DNA from: Motilibacter rhizosphaerae
GTDB taxonomy: Bacteria > Actinomycetota > Actinomycetes > Motilibacterales > Motilibacteraceae
Reading direction: 5' to 3'
Assembly (NCBI RefSeq): GCF_004216915.1
Contig: NZ_SGXD01000003.1
Span: 628,222 to 692,221 of the forward strand
Length of the DNA stretch: 64,000 nucleotides
Positions 8,965 through 18,274 of this stretch are shown here, one piece after another. Each line of letters begins with the position of its first letter. Positions within the stretch are counted from its first letter, which is position 1. Under the pieces are notes generated by a model. The model saw only the letters and a program-made list of their open reading frames with translations, had not been told where the DNA came from and searched no databases. The translations under genes were made by a program, and so were the position numbers.

Positions 8965-10046
8965 GCCGACTCGTAGACGCGCAACGTGGACTCCAGCATC
9001 GTCTCGAGGGTGAAGCGCGACAGCAGCCGCGCACGTCCCGCCGCGCCCATCTCCAGGACCGCCGCGCGGTCCTTGTCGAGCCGGTCCAGGGCGGCGGCCA
9101 GGGCGGAGGGGTCGTCGGGGGGGACCAGCAGACCGGTGACACCGTCCTCCACGAGCTCGGGGACCCCGTCCACGGCCGAGGCGACGACCGCACGACCGCA
9201 CGCCATGGCCTCGAGCACCGAGTAGGGCATGGCCTCCGAGCGCGAGGGCAGGCAGAGGACGTGCGCCGCCTCAGCTGCGCGAGCGGCGTCGGGTCGCCAC
9301 CCGAGCAGGTCGACGGAGGTCCTCGGCAGCTCGGCCGCCCTGGCCCGGATGGCCTCCATCTCCCGTCCCTCGCCGATCACCGACACCGACCACGTGCCCG
9401 ACGAGAGCGCAGCGGCGTCGAGCAGCACGTCGTACCCCTTGCGGAAGTGCAGGGCGCCGACGCTGAGCACGCGCAGGACCCCCTCCGGGTCCGGGACGGG
9501 CTCGACGACCTCGGGCGGGACCACCCCGTTGGGCACTGCCACGACACGCTCCGGCCGCAACCCGTAGCGCGAGAGCAGGAACCGGCGCGAGTGCTCGCTG
9601 ACCGCGATCACACGGTCGGCGGGGAGGAGCATCGCCTTCTTGAGCGCCGTCTTCGCCAGTGCCGCACCGGGCTTGGCCCTGCCCAGCACGACGCCCGGGT
9701 CCCACGGCAGGGTCGGGTCGGTCGCGGGGACCCGCGGCAGGTGCTCCGTCACGATGGTCGCGCGCCCCCGGACGCGACGTGCGCCCGCCATCCACTTCAG
9801 CGCGCCCCACTCGAGGGACTTGGGCAGGTGCAGGTGCCAGACGTCGGCCTGGAGGGAGCGGGACTCCTGCAGCGGAGCAGCGCGGAGCCCCAGCCTGTCT
9901 GCGGCCTCGGTCATCCGCGGCTCCGCGCCGGGAGGCAGCGCGACGGTCACCTGGTGACCCCGCTGCTGGAAGCCGGCTGCGAGGTCGAGGACGTGCTTCC
10001 AGACGCCGCCGGCCTCTGCTGCGGGGGTCGCGAGGACGATGCGCAC
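8961..10046 (-). CDS. GT4 family glycosyltransferase
   Basis: This 361-residue GT-B enzyme has the N-terminal MRIVLATPAAEAGGVWKH loop (glycine pair for donor or acceptor positioning). It also has VLRVLSVGALHFRKGYD at the start of the donor domain and LPSRSEAMPYSVLEAMACG carrying the E-x7-E pair, followed by DGVPELVEDGVTG. The GTG start is preceded by GAGGAG at a 4-5-base distance. It sits between the Wzz-like gene and wzx, inside the operon, so it is most likely one of the enzymes that build the repeat unit. Sugar specificity is not visible. Confidence 0.9.
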   Translation of the reverse strand: MRIVLATPAAEAGGVWKHVLDLAAGFQQRGHQVTVALPPGAEPRMTEAADRLGLRAAPLQESRSLQADVWHLHLPKSLEWGALKWMAGARRVRGRATIVTEHLPRVPATDPTLPWDPGVVLGRAKPGAALAKTALKKAMLLPADRVIAVSEHSRRFLLSRYGLRPERVVAVPNGVVPPEVVEPVPDPEGVLRVLSVGALHFRKGYDVLLDAAALSSGTWSVSVIGEGREMEAIRARAAELPRTSVDLLGWRPDAARAAEAAHVLCLPSRSEAMPYSVLEAMACGRAVVASAVDGVPELVEDGVTGLLVPPDDPSALAAALDRLDKDRAAVLEMGAAGRARLLSRFTLETMLESTLRVYESA

Positions 10047-10090
10047 GGGGGCTCCTCAGCTCGGGCGGGACGGGCGGGCGCGGTCCCGCC

Positions 10091-11026
10091 TCAGCGCAGG
10101 GAGCGAGCGGAGGCGCTGGGGCGCGTCGCGGCAGGCGCGTTGCCGTTGGCCAGGGTGTTGGGGATGTCCAGGCCCTGCTCGTCCTCGGGCGCAGCACCCG
10201 ACGAGGACGAGCGGGACGACCGGGTCGTACGGCCGCGCGCCCGCACCCGGGCGCGGAGGACGGCGACCTCGCTCAGGGCAAGCAGGGCCACGAGGAAGGC
10301 CACGACCGCGTAGAGCGGAGCGTGCTTCGTGACGGGAGACCCGACCTGCGGCTGGTCCACCACGGCGACGTCGGGCTGACCGACGAGGATGTCGTTGGTC
10401 GACCCGCTGAGCGTGTTCTGCTGGACGTTGAGGAGGTTCGACAGCAGCGACTGCTGGCTCGCCACCTCGGCCTGAGCGAGGTCGGCGGCGCGACCCGTGC
10501 CCTGGGCCACCGCCTGGAGCTTCTTGATCTGGGCGCGGATCGAGGTGATCTGGCTGTCGAGCGAGTCGAGCTGCGCCTTCACCCGCTTGGAAGCAGCGCT
10601 CACCACCGACGAGTTCACGGTCGTCACGTAGTCGACCAGCGCCTCGGCGACGGCGTTCGACCGGGCAGCAGCCTGCTTCGCCGTGCTGCCGCTGGCGGTC
10701 ACCGCGATGAGGTTGTAGTTGTTCAGCGGCACCGCAGTCACCTGACCGACGCCGGCGCCGAGCCGCTTCTCCGCCGACGAGCGGACGTCCGTGCTCGTCG
10801 CGTACTGCGCGTACTGCGCCGCCAGCTCCTCCGAGGCGAGCGCGGAGTCGCGGGCGCCGTTCTTGGTCTGCGGCACGGTGACGCGGACGCTCGACTGCGC
10901 GGAGTAGGAGACCGGCTGCGCCTTGACGTACAGGAACACGCCGGCGCCGAGCAGCAGGGCGACGGCGACGATCAGCCACTTGGCCGGCCAGATGGCATCG
11001 AGGCGGGTGGGTGCGGTGTCGCTCAC
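10091..11026 (-). CDS. Wzz-like chain-length determinant / polysaccharide co-polymerase membrane protein
   Basis: This 311-residue protein has two membrane segments (about 17-36 and 235-257) flanking an extracytoplasmic region. That region begins with a Y-S-A-Q-S-S-V-R-V beta segment and continues with a long coiled coil rich in A, Q, L and K. This is the Wzz/Wzc-N topology that controls polymer length with Wzy. The cytoplasmic C-terminal tail (about 54 residues, R/S-rich) has no kinase domain, unlike the Wzc-like protein at 55-57 kb. The GTG start is well supported: AAGGAG lies seven bases upstream. The 160 bases upstream of it, to the next operon gene, may carry a secondary promoter. Confidence 0.88.
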   Translation of the reverse strand: MSDTAPTRLDAIWPAKWLIVAVALLLGAGVFLYVKAQPVSYSAQSSVRVTVPQTKNGARDSALASEELAAQYAQYATSTDVRSSAEKRLGAGVGQVTAVPLNNYNLIAVTASGSTAKQAAARSNAVAEALVDYVTTVNSSVVSAASKRVKAQLDSLDSQITSIRAQIKKLQAVAQGTGRAADLAQAEVASQQSLLSNLLNVQQNTLSGSTNDILVGQPDVAVVDQPQVGSPVTKHAPLYAVVAFLVALLALSEVAVLRARVRARGRTTRSSRSSSSGAAPEDEQGLDIPNTLANGNAPAATRPSASARSLR

Positions 11027-11185
11027 GCAGGAACTCCTTGGGGGGTCGAGGCGCCGGGAGTGGGCGCCGTCGCCCAAAGAGGATCAGAGGAGGCCGAAAG
11101 ACAGTCGAATGTCCGGCACCGCTCGGTCATCAGTCGAACGACCATGCTAGACCAGCGCCGGTGCCTTGGCCAGGAGCGGTGGTCC

Positions 11186-12376
11186 CTACGGCTCGACCTG
11201 CAGCGTCGACGCCACCGCGGACTCCCGCTCGAAGAGCGGCGTCCGCCCCGTCGACGCGAGGTCGACGGCCAGGACTGCCGTCTGCCGCGCGGCTTCACGC
11301 AGGTCGAAGGCCGCCTCCACCCTCGCGCGACCGTGGTCGCCCTCGGACAGCGCCAGCTGGGGGTCGCGCAGGCGGGCGATGACCGCGTTGGCCAGCTCCG
11401 TCGCGAGTTCGGGGCTCTCGAGGGGGACGACCGCCCCTCCCGACGCGCCGTCCTCGCTCAGCACCTCCTCCATGCCCGACACGTTCGTGGCCACGACGCT
11501 GCGACCCGACGCCGCCGCCTCGAGCACGGCGAGCGCGAGGCCCTCCCAGCGGGAGGGCAGCGCGACGACGTCGGCCGCGGCGTACCAGTCCGCGACTCCG
11601 TCGGTGTCCCCGATGAGGTGGACGCCCTCCGTCGAGCGCGCGAGCTGCTCGAGCTGCGGGCGCATCGGGCCGTCACCCACGAGGTAGAGGCGCGCCTCCG
11701 GCACCGCCTCGCGCACCTTGGGCCATGCGGCCAGGAGCAGGTCCTGGCCCTTCTGCTCAGCCAGCCGCCCGACGGTGACGACGACGGGGACCCCCGACTC
11801 GACGCCGAGCTGGGCGCGGGCTGCAGCCCGGTCGGCGTTGGATCGTGCGGTCCAGGTCTTGAGGTCGACGCCGTTGCGGATGACCACGAGGCGGTCCGCG
11901 GGGATGCCGGCCTCGGCGCCGATCCGCTTCTCCTCGTTGGAGACGCAGACGATGCTGGAGGCCCAGCGGGCGGCGAACTTCTCCCAGGCGAGGGAGGCCC
12001 GGCCCATGGCGCCGCCCGCGGCCTGGAACGACCAGCAGTGCGGCTGGAACACCGTCGGCAGCGCGCCGCGCAGGGCGAGCCGGCCGGCGAGACCGGCCTT
12101 GCTGCTGTGGAGGTGCACGACGTCGAAGCCGCCGCGGCGGACGATCTGCCGCAAGGTGCGGATCTCACCCCGGGTGCTGCGCCCGGGCGAGCGGCTGGCC
12201 TCCCAGAGGACGTGCCGCACGCCGAGGCGCTCGCACTCCTCCTGGATCCAGCCCTGGGGGGAGGCCACGGTCACGTCCCAGCCGCGCGACGACTGGTCCT
12301 GGGCTAGGGCGGCCACCCAGCGGGCGACTCCGGCGGTCGTCGGTTGGGTCACGTGCAGCACGCGCAGCGCTCTCAT
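11186..12376 (-). CDS. GT4 family glycosyltransferase
   Basis: This 396-residue GT-B enzyme starts with LRVLHVTQPTTAGVARW (first beta-strand plus acceptor loop). It contains PDRLVVIRNGVDLKTW-type linker residues before the donor domain, VVTVGRLAEQKGQD, and ALPSRWEGLALAVLEAAASG with the conserved glutamates. It belongs to the family of capsule and exopolysaccharide alpha-glycosyltransferases. The ATG overlaps the stop of the upstream gene as ATGA, excluding the longer in-frame extension. It is followed by a 160-base gap before the Wzz-like gene. Confidence 0.9.
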   Translation of the reverse strand: MRALRVLHVTQPTTAGVARWVAALAQDQSSRGWDVTVASPQGWIQEECERLGVRHVLWEASRSPGRSTRGEIRTLRQIVRRGGFDVVHLHSSKAGLAGRLALRGALPTVFQPHCWSFQAAGGAMGRASLAWEKFAARWASSIVCVSNEEKRIGAEAGIPADRLVVIRNGVDLKTWTARSNADRAAARAQLGVESGVPVVVTVGRLAEQKGQDLLLAAWPKVREAVPEARLYLVGDGPMRPQLEQLARSTEGVHLIGDTDGVADWYAAADVVALPSRWEGLALAVLEAAASGRSVVATNVSGMEEVLSEDGASGGAVVPLESPELATELANAVIARLRDPQLALSEGDHGRARVEAAFDLREAARQTAVLAVDLASTGRTPLFERESAVASTLQVEP

Positions 12377-13569
12377 GAGCGCACCTCCCGGATGTGGGCG
12401 TAAAGGTTCCGGTGCTTCTCGAGCACGACCTTCCAGGACCACTGACCGACAGCGTGGTCCCGGACCCGAGGCCGGAGCTCCTGCAGCAGCGCAGGTTCCG
12501 ACAGCAGGGTGATGATGGACGCGGCCATCGCGTCCGGGGTTGCTGCCTGCGCGACGAGCGCAGGGTGGATGTCCCTCACCAGCTCGGGGTTGGCCCCCAC
12601 GGGGGTCACGAGCACGGGAGTCCCGCAGGCCATGGACTCCCCCGTCGTGAGCCCGAACCCCTCCAGCTCCTGGGTCGGCATGACCGTCAGGTCGGCGTTG
12701 CGGTACCACCGCAGGAGGTCCTCGTCCGACACGCGACCCAGCAGGCGCACCGACTCGCCGAGCCCGAGGCGGGCGATGTCCGCCTCGATCTCGGGACGGA
12801 GCCGGCCGTCCCCCGCCACCGCCAAGCGGGCTCCGGGGAACCTCTGCAGCACGGCAGGCATCGCCTGCACCAGCTGCGCGACCCCCGTGCGGGCGGTGAA
12901 GCGGCGCGCGGTGAAGAGCAGCGGCTGCGCCTGCTCCGCCCACGCGTCGCGCGTCCGCGGCCCCTCGGAGAACCAGTCGACGTCGATGCCGCCCGCGATC
13001 ACGGCAGCACCGTCGCCCGTCGACTGGTCGAGCTGGCGGAGCTCGTCGCGCATGAACTCGCTGAGCACCACGGCCTTCTGGGACTTGCGCACGACACGCG
13101 CCTCAGCCGCGCGCAGCGATGCGACGGCGGGGCGCTGCACGAACCCGGGCAGTGCGTAGCTGTCCTGCCGCTCCGACAGCATCTCCTTGTAGACCGGAGC
13201 GTGGAAGGTGTAGAGGTACGGCCTGGAGCCGAAGGAGACCGGCAGCCCGGTGATCGCGTAGTGCGCGTGCAGCACGGCGTCCGGGAAGCGGGCCAGCTCG
13301 TCGCGCACGCCCTTCGCCACGGCGAGGGGGTACTGCACGGCGAAGAGCGGGTTCTTCTTGCTGGGCACGGGGTGCCGGACGATCCGCACCCCGTCCTCGC
13401 CGACCTCCTCGCGCGGGTGGGCGCGGTCCACCTGCTTCGTCACGACGGTGACGTCGACGCCCGCCCTCACGAGCTGCGCGCTGAGCTCGCGCACGACGCG
13501 CTCCAGACCGCCCAGCTTGTCGGGCGCGATGGCGTTGGTGAGCATGACGACGCGTTCCTGGTCGCGCAC
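12373..13569 (-). CDS. GT4 family glycosyltransferase
   Basis: This 398-residue GT-B enzyme has the N-terminal motif VMLTNAIAPDKLGGLERVV, in which the GG of the KLGG loop is the usual phosphate-contact turn. It also has a donor domain with LLFTARRFTARTGV and PTQELEGFGLTTGESMACG with the paired glutamates. The GTG at 13569 was chosen because a G-rich AGAGGGGGG precedes it by about seven bases and it lies one base from the upstream stop. ATG at 13545 would remove eight residues. The protein shares its operon with three other glycosyltransferases and the initiating transferase. Confidence 0.88.
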   Translation of the reverse strand: MRDQERVVMLTNAIAPDKLGGLERVVRELSAQLVRAGVDVTVVTKQVDRAHPREEVGEDGVRIVRHPVPSKKNPLFAVQYPLAVAKGVRDELARFPDAVLHAHYAITGLPVSFGSRPYLYTFHAPVYKEMLSERQDSYALPGFVQRPAVASLRAAEARVVRKSQKAVVLSEFMRDELRQLDQSTGDGAAVIAGGIDVDWFSEGPRTRDAWAEQAQPLLFTARRFTARTGVAQLVQAMPAVLQRFPGARLAVAGDGRLRPEIEADIARLGLGESVRLLGRVSDEDLLRWYRNADLTVMPTQELEGFGLTTGESMACGTPVLVTPVGANPELVRDIHPALVAQAATPDAMAASIITLLSEPALLQELRPRVRDHAVGQWSWKVVLEKHRNLYAHIREVRS

Positions 13570-13570
13570 G

Positions 13571-14743
13571 TCAGGCCCCCCTCTGGCCGGAGTCGTCCGA
13601 GAGGTATTCCCCCCGGATGGCCATGGCACTCCACTCGCGCCACCGCGACGACCACGCCGCGGACGCCGCCCAGGCGATGCGCTCCTTGGCCGTGGCCAGC
13701 GGTTCCTCGCTGGCCTCGACCACCATGGCCGCGAACTCCTCGGCGGTGCTGGCCAGCCGCGTCCCGGGAGGGGCGTCGGCAGCGTCGGCCATCTGCGGGA
13801 CCGTCGTCACGATGGGGCGTCCGCGGGCGGCGTAGTCGAAGACCTTCATCGACGACTGGCCCTGGGAGAGCTCGGGCCGGTTGGCGACCACGAGCACGTC
13901 CGCCGCGTCCAGCACGGAGCCGAGCTGCTCCCGCGAGACGACGCCGTGCCACCGGACCCGACCGTCTGCCGTGTCCAGCAGCTGCTGCAGCTCCGGCGCG
14001 GGCTCGTCCCCGTGGCCCGCGTAGCGGCACTGGCCGTAGAGGTCGAGGCTCCAGTCCGGGAGCAGCTCGAGCACGCGGGCCAGCAGGGGCGCGTCGAAGC
14101 GCTCGCTCAGGGTGCCCACGTACGCCATGCGCCGTGCACCGGGGCGGCTGGCCGGCTCGTCGCGCACGAGCGCGGAGAGCACGCCGTTGCGCACCACGGT
14201 GACCCGGGCCCGCGGGAAGTCCTCGGCGAGCGAGGGGTTGACGACGATGACCTCGTCGGCCTCCACCCCGATCCGGGCGTAGGTGTCGCGCACCATCGCA
14301 GCCCGGTGCGGCATCAGCGCCGTCCAGTCGTCCGTGCAGTCGAAGACGCGGCGCCGCGCGGGCGTCGAGCGGACCGCGTGCCAGTCCCACGGTGCCTGGC
14401 ACACCAGCACCGACTCCGGCGTGGTGACCCGGCGCAGGAGCTGCTGGAGCAGCAGGCCGTTGCTGCTGCGACCCACCTCCCCGCGGTGGCCCGGGAGGAC
14501 CGTGCTGCGCGACCACACGCGGACGCTGCCGCCGGGGACCACCTGCTGGCGCGCGTGCCCGCGCAGGCCACGGGCGAAGTCGTACGCGCCGCGCGGCGAG
14601 CGCAGGGCCCGGACATCCACCGGCTGCTCGACGAAGTCGACGCGGTGACCCGCCGCCACTGCCTCCTGCGCGAGCGCGTGCTCACGCCGGATGGCCGGCG
14701 ACCACGGGCTCTTGGCGGCGAACACGACATGCTCCCGGCTCAA
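13571..14743 (-). CDS. glycosyltransferase, GT-B fold (GT4/GT1-like)
   Basis: This 390-residue protein begins with VVFAAKSPWSPAIRREHALAQ, typical of GT-B polysaccharide transferases that lack the usual GG loop. It continues with VFDCTDDWTAL, RMAYVGTLSERFDAPLL for the donor-site domain and the segment LSQGQSSMKVFDYAARG in place of the classical E-x7-E, closest in style to GumK/TuaH-like enzymes. The start codon is TTG at 14743 with GGGAG seven bases upstream. No ATG is available near the N-terminus. It follows the initiating transferase, so it may add the second sugar of the repeat, though this is only inferred from position. Confidence 0.85.
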   Translation of the reverse strand: MSREHVVFAAKSPWSPAIRREHALAQEAVAAGHRVDFVEQPVDVRALRSPRGAYDFARGLRGHARQQVVPGGSVRVWSRSTVLPGHRGEVGRSSNGLLLQQLLRRVTTPESVLVCQAPWDWHAVRSTPARRRVFDCTDDWTALMPHRAAMVRDTYARIGVEADEVIVVNPSLAEDFPRARVTVVRNGVLSALVRDEPASRPGARRMAYVGTLSERFDAPLLARVLELLPDWSLDLYGQCRYAGHGDEPAPELQQLLDTADGRVRWHGVVSREQLGSVLDAADVLVVANRPELSQGQSSMKVFDYAARGRPIVTTVPQMADAADAPPGTRLASTAEEFAAMVVEASEEPLATAKERIAWAASAAWSSRWREWSAMAIRGEYLSDDSGQRGA

Positions 14744-14764
14744 CCCGCTGCTCCCGGCCGCACC

Positions 14765-16336
14765 TCAGCCACCACGTGCCCCGGTGACCTCGCGGACCGT
14801 ACGCAGGATGACCTTGATGTCGAGCCAGAACGACCAGTTCTCGATGTAGTAGTTGTCGAAGCGGGCGCGGCGCTCGATCGACGTGCTGCCACCGCGCAGT
14901 CCGCTCACCTGGGCCATGCCCGTGAGGCCGCCGCGCACGCGGTGCCGGTGGGCGTAGTCCGGGATCTCCTGCGTGAACTGCTCGACGAACGAGGGGCGCT
15001 CGGGCCGGGGCCCGACCAGCGTCATGTCGCCGCGCAGGACGTTCCAGAGCTGCGGGAGCTCGTCCAGCGAGGTCTTGCGGAGGAACTTGCCGACCTTGGT
15101 GATGCGCGGGTCGCCGATCGCGCTCCAGGCGGCCAGCTGGGCCTCGCTCACCGGGCGCATGGAGCGGAACTTGAGGACGTCGAACAGGTGCCCGTCCTTG
15201 CCGACCCGCTGCTGGCGGAAGATGATGTCCGGCCCCGTGGTGCGCACCGCGAGGGCGCACGCGACCAGCACCGGGGAGAAGACCAGGATCGCCGCGGCGC
15301 TCGCAGCCACGTCGAAGGCGCGCTTCACGGCGCAGCCGAGGGCAGCGCGGTAGCGCGGGCCGCGCAGGCGCATCACGGGGATCGCGCCGATGTGGTCCAC
15401 GACGCCCTGGGCGCTCAGTGCGCCGGCGAGCCGCGGGACGAGGTAGATGGCGCAGCTCGAGGCGTGGCCCGATCGGAGCGACTCGACGATCTTCGCCTCG
15501 GGGGTCGCACCCGGCGCGACGATCAGCACCTCGACGTCGTAGGTCTTGATGATCTCGTCGAGCTGGTCGACCTTGCCGAGGCGCGAGCCGAGATCGGTCT
15601 TCTGCCACTCGTCACCGGCGTCGTCGATGAAGCCCAGCGGCTGCAGGCCGTAGCGGTGGTCCTCGCGCAGGATCGTCGCCATCTCCGCAGCCTCCGGGCT
15701 GCCGCCGAGGAACAGCGCGCGGTGCCCGACGACGCGCGTCGCGCGCACGGCCCGGACGAGGCGGTAGGACGACGCCCGGCCGAGGCAGACGGTGAGGGCG
15801 CCGAGGGCGCTCACCTGCGCGAAGCGCCGCGGGTCGGCCGGCGTCGTCAGCGTCAGCATGACCAGGCTCGTGGCGCCGAGGGCCGCGGCCCAGCGCAGGA
15901 GGATCGTCGGGGCGTCGTCGAGGACGAACAGCTGGAGCTGCGGGCGGTAGAGGCCGACGGCGGCGCAGAGCACCGCGGCGAGCGCGGCGGTGAGCAGGAG
16001 CCAGCCGCGGTCGCCCCCGCCGAGCAGGACGATCGGCGCGACGGCGGCGACGAGGTCCACGGCGAGGATCGCGTGCGTGCTCGTGGGCGTCAGCCGCTGG
16101 GCCAGCGAGCGCGACCGCGCCGGCGCCAGGAGGTCGGCCGGGGTCGTGCTCTGCCGCAGGGCGGCGACGTCGGCGGGGTGCGGCTCGAGGATCCGGGTCC
16201 GGCGCTCGAGGTCGATGGCACCCCCGCGAGCGGGGGCGGCGAGGGCCGCCTCGAGGTCCTCGGCCCGGATGACCTCGGGGCGACCAGCCCCGAGCTCGTC
16301 CCGGGGTCCGGGCAGTGCGTCTCCGATCGTGGTCAC
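14765..16336 (-). CDS. undecaprenyl-phosphate sugar-1-phosphate transferase (initiating enzyme, PHPT family)
   Basis: This 523-residue protein has a hydrophilic N-terminus, about four hydrophobic helices, a Rossmann-like central domain (VGHRALFLGGSPEAAE) and, from about residue 336, a C-terminal bacterial sugar transferase domain. In that domain KRAFDVAAS, FRQQRVGKDGHLFDVLKFRSM, DELPQLWNVLRGDMTLVGPRP and GLTGMAQVSG are all recognisable. The enzyme transfers hexose-1-phosphate from a nucleotide sugar to undecaprenyl phosphate and so starts the repeat unit. It is the only initiating transferase in the window, so both polysaccharide loci may depend on it. The GTG start has GGAGG six bases upstream. 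A candidate promoter lies about 220 bases upstream. Confidence 0.93.
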   Translation of the reverse strand: MTTIGDALPGPRDELGAGRPEVIRAEDLEAALAAPARGGAIDLERRTRILEPHPADVAALRQSTTPADLLAPARSRSLAQRLTPTSTHAILAVDLVAAVAPIVLLGGGDRGWLLLTAALAAVLCAAVGLYRPQLQLFVLDDAPTILLRWAAALGATSLVMLTLTTPADPRRFAQVSALGALTVCLGRASSYRLVRAVRATRVVGHRALFLGGSPEAAEMATILREDHRYGLQPLGFIDDAGDEWQKTDLGSRLGKVDQLDEIIKTYDVEVLIVAPGATPEAKIVESLRSGHASSCAIYLVPRLAGALSAQGVVDHIGAIPVMRLRGPRYRAALGCAVKRAFDVAASAAAILVFSPVLVACALAVRTTGPDIIFRQQRVGKDGHLFDVLKFRSMRPVSEAQLAAWSAIGDPRITKVGKFLRKTSLDELPQLWNVLRGDMTLVGPRPERPSFVEQFTQEIPDYAHRHRVRGGLTGMAQVSGLRGGSTSIERRARFDNYYIENWSFWLDIKVILRTVREVTGARGG

Positions 16337-16564
16337 GCTGCACCTCCATGTCCGCGTCGTCGCACCCTGACGGGGAGCGGCTCGGGCAGCGTTGACCCAC
16401 CGGCTCCACCCGCTGACGGCGCGGAGCGACTCAACCAGTTGGAAGGGGACCCCGGCACGCACGGTCCCCGGAGCGCAGCGCTGCGCGTGTGGCCCCTCGG
16501 CATCGAAGGACCGGCCTCACGACGGGATGGTCGGACTTCGTCGACCCCACCCGGTATGGGCCAC

Positions 16565-16594
16565 AATCTACTGCTTGGGGTGCTAAGAGCACAA
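16565..16594 (-). promoter_or_regulatory. candidate promoter of the region A polysaccharide operon, with internal palindrome
   Basis: On the minus strand, TTGTGC (16594-16589) and TAGATT (16570-16565) are separated by 18 bases, close to the actinobacterial housekeeping consensus. Between them lies a palindrome with 5-base arms, gtgct and agcac, around a 3-base centre (16580-16592). It could be a repressor site blocking the spacer. The predicted start of transcription near 16558 leaves a leader of about 220 bases. Confidence 0.5.
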
Positions 16595-16707
16595 CAGGCT
16601 GATACCTGCCGTGCATCCTGCGTGACACCCATCCTGCCCGACGTGGGCCGTCCGAGGGAAGCGGCGCACCACGATCTTCACGCTGCGTTCACACCAGGCG
16701 TGGTCCC

Positions 16708-16734
16708 GCGCTGGTCCAGGAGCCGCACCAGCGC
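16708..16734 (-). terminator. putative terminator after rmlC
   Basis: An 8-base-pair perfect stem (16708-16715 with 16727-16734) with an 11-base loop lies 26 bases downstream of the rmlC stop codon. It is modest in strength and has no T tract. Confidence 0.4.
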
Positions 16735-16759
16735 CCGCACCCCACGCAGTGTGACGGCG

Positions 16760-17362
16760 TCAGCGGGCGAGTCCTGCGACGAACGCGCGGCAGGCGTCGT
16801 ACGACGGGAGGAGCCCGTCGCGCTGGGCCTCCGCGAGCGTCGGTGCCGCGAGGTCCTTGGCGGAGAGCTCGAGCTCCTCGCGCCCGACGGGCCACTCGAC
16901 GGCCAGCTGCTCGTCCAGCGGGGAGATGCCGTGCTCGCGGGCCGGCGCGTACCCCTCCGAGCAGAGGTAGCTGACCACGGCACCGTCGGTCAGCGCGACG
17001 AAGGCGTGGCCCAGCCCCTCACTGAGGAAGACGGCGCGGCGGTCGGCGTCGTCGAGGAGCACCGACTCCCACGTGCCGAAGGACGGGGAGCCGACGCGGA
17101 TGTCGACGACCACGTCCAGGACCGCGCCGGACAGGCAGGTGACGTACTTCGCCTGGCCAGGAGGCACATCGGCGAAGTGGATGCCCCGCAGCACGCCGCG
17201 CGAGGAGACGGAGCAGTTGGCCTGCTTGAGGTCCAGCGGTCGACCCACCGCCGCCTCGAAGACCTCCTGCTTGAACCACTCGAGGAAGACGCCCCTGGCA
17301 TCCCCGAAGACGGCGGGCGCCACCTCGTACGCGCCCTCGATGCCCAGCTGCCGGACCTTCAC
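16760..17362 (-). CDS. rmlC: dTDP-4-dehydrorhamnose 3,5-epimerase
   Basis: This 200-residue cupin carries the RmlC signature: FxEWFKQEVF near 27-35, QANCSVSSRGVLRGIHF with the catalytic His at 62, and the QAKYV strand with a conserved Lys. The later segment SEGLGHAFVAL and the SYLCSEGY stretch with the active-site Tyr also fit. It converts dTDP-4-dehydro-6-deoxyglucose to dTDP-4-dehydrorhamnose. The GTG start has GGGAGGGG five bases upstream. It lies 27 bases downstream of rmlA in a two-gene minus-strand unit, with rmlB and rmlD divergent on the other side of rmlA. Together they form a full dTDP-L-rhamnose pathway. A paralogue at 61.7 kb serves a different sugar. Confidence 0.93.
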   Translation of the reverse strand: MKVRQLGIEGAYEVAPAVFGDARGVFLEWFKQEVFEAAVGRPLDLKQANCSVSSRGVLRGIHFADVPPGQAKYVTCLSGAVLDVVVDIRVGSPSFGTWESVLLDDADRRAVFLSEGLGHAFVALTDGAVVSYLCSEGYAPAREHGISPLDEQLAVEWPVGREELELSAKDLAAPTLAEAQRDGLLPSYDACRAFVAGLAR

Positions 17363-17389
17363 GTCGTCCCCTCCCTGGTCCCCGCGCGG

Positions 17390-18274
17390 CTACTCCGCTG
17401 CGGGCGCTGTCGTCCCGTCGAGCAGGCCGAAGAGGTAGTCGCCGTAGCCCGACTTCCTCAGCGGCTCTGCGATGCGGCGGAGCTGGTCGTCGTCGATCCA
17501 GCCCTCGCGCCAGGCAGCTTCTTCGATGCAGCCGATCTTCTGGCCCTGCCGGTGCTCGATCACGCGGACGAACTCCGCGGCCTGCACCATCGTGTCGAAG
17601 GTACCGGTGTCGAGCCAGGCCGTGCCGCGCGGGAGCACGGTGACCGTCAGCTCGCCCCGCTCGAGGTACTCCCCGTTGACCGCGGTGATCTCCAGCTCCC
17701 CGCGGGCGCTCGGCTGCAGCCCGGCGGCGATCTCCACGACCTGGTTGTCGTAGAAGTAGATGCCGGGCACGGCGTAGTTGGACCGCGGCACCTCGGGCTT
17801 CTCCTCGATGGAGACCACCTTGCCGTCCTCGGCGAACTCCACGACGCCGTACGCGCGCGGCCCCGCCACGTGGTAGGCGAAGATGCGGCCGCCCTCGACG
17901 TCCGTGCAGCCCTTGAGCTGCTCATCGAGCCCGACGCCGTAGAAGATGTTGTCGCCCAGCACGAGCGCGACCTTCTCGGCGCCGATGAAGTCGGCCCCGA
18001 TGACGAAGGCCTGCGCGAGGCCTTCCGGGCGGGGCTGCACGGCGTACTCGATCCGGATGCCGAGCGCCGAGCCGTCTCCGAGGAGGCGCTGGAAGGACTC
18101 GGAGTCCTGCGGCGTCGTGATGATCAGCACCTCGCGGATCCCCGCCTGCAGCAGGGTCGTGAGGGGGTAGTAGATCATCGGCTTGTCGTAGACGGGCATG
18201 AGCTGCTTGCTGATCCCGCGGGTGATCGGGTGCAGCCGGGTGCCGCTGCCGCCGGCCAGGATGATGCCTCTCAT
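17390..18274 (-). CDS. rmlA: glucose-1-phosphate thymidylyltransferase
   Basis: This 294-residue enzyme has the nucleotidyltransferase signature GGSGTRLHP at residues 8-16, then [25 protein letters not shown], the sugar-binding GVVEF...EKPEVPRS region and [11 protein letters not shown]. These match RmlA throughout and its length is that of the family (about 290). It makes dTDP-glucose from glucose-1-phosphate and dTTP, the first step to dTDP-rhamnose, and is usually feedback-inhibited by dTDP-rhamnose. ATG start. It is the first gene of the rmlA-rmlC unit and is divergent from rmlB across a 193-base region. Confidence 0.96.
   Translation of the reverse strand: MRGIILAGGSGTRLHPITRGISKQLMPVYDKPMIYYPLTTLLQAGIREVLIITTPQDSESFQRLLGDGSALGIRIEYAVQPRPEGLAQAFVIGADFIGAEKVALVLGDNIFYGVGLDEQLKGCTDVEGGRIFAYHVAGPRAYGVVEFAEDGKVVSIEEKPEVPRSNYAVPGIYFYDNQVVEIAAGLQPSARGELEITAVNGEYLERGELTVTVLPRGTAWLDTGTFDTMVQAAEFVRVIEHRQGQKIGCIEEAAWREGWIDDDQLRRIAEPLRKSGYGDYLFGLLDGTTAPAAE

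Larger units (their letters stand above)
16337..16759. other. intergenic control region between the initiating transferase gene and rmlC
   Basis: This 423-base stretch has no supportable gene on either strand. It holds the putative terminator of the rmlA-rmlC pair (16708-16734), a clear AT-richer patch with a sigma70-like promoter for the minus-strand operon (16565-16594), and a roughly 220-base untranslated leader of unknown role before the GTG at 16336. Confidence 0.7.

Noticed and set aside
16360-16632. Short open frames in the gap before the initiating transferase
   Set aside because: They span the promoter and leader, lack ribosome sites and have no coding character.
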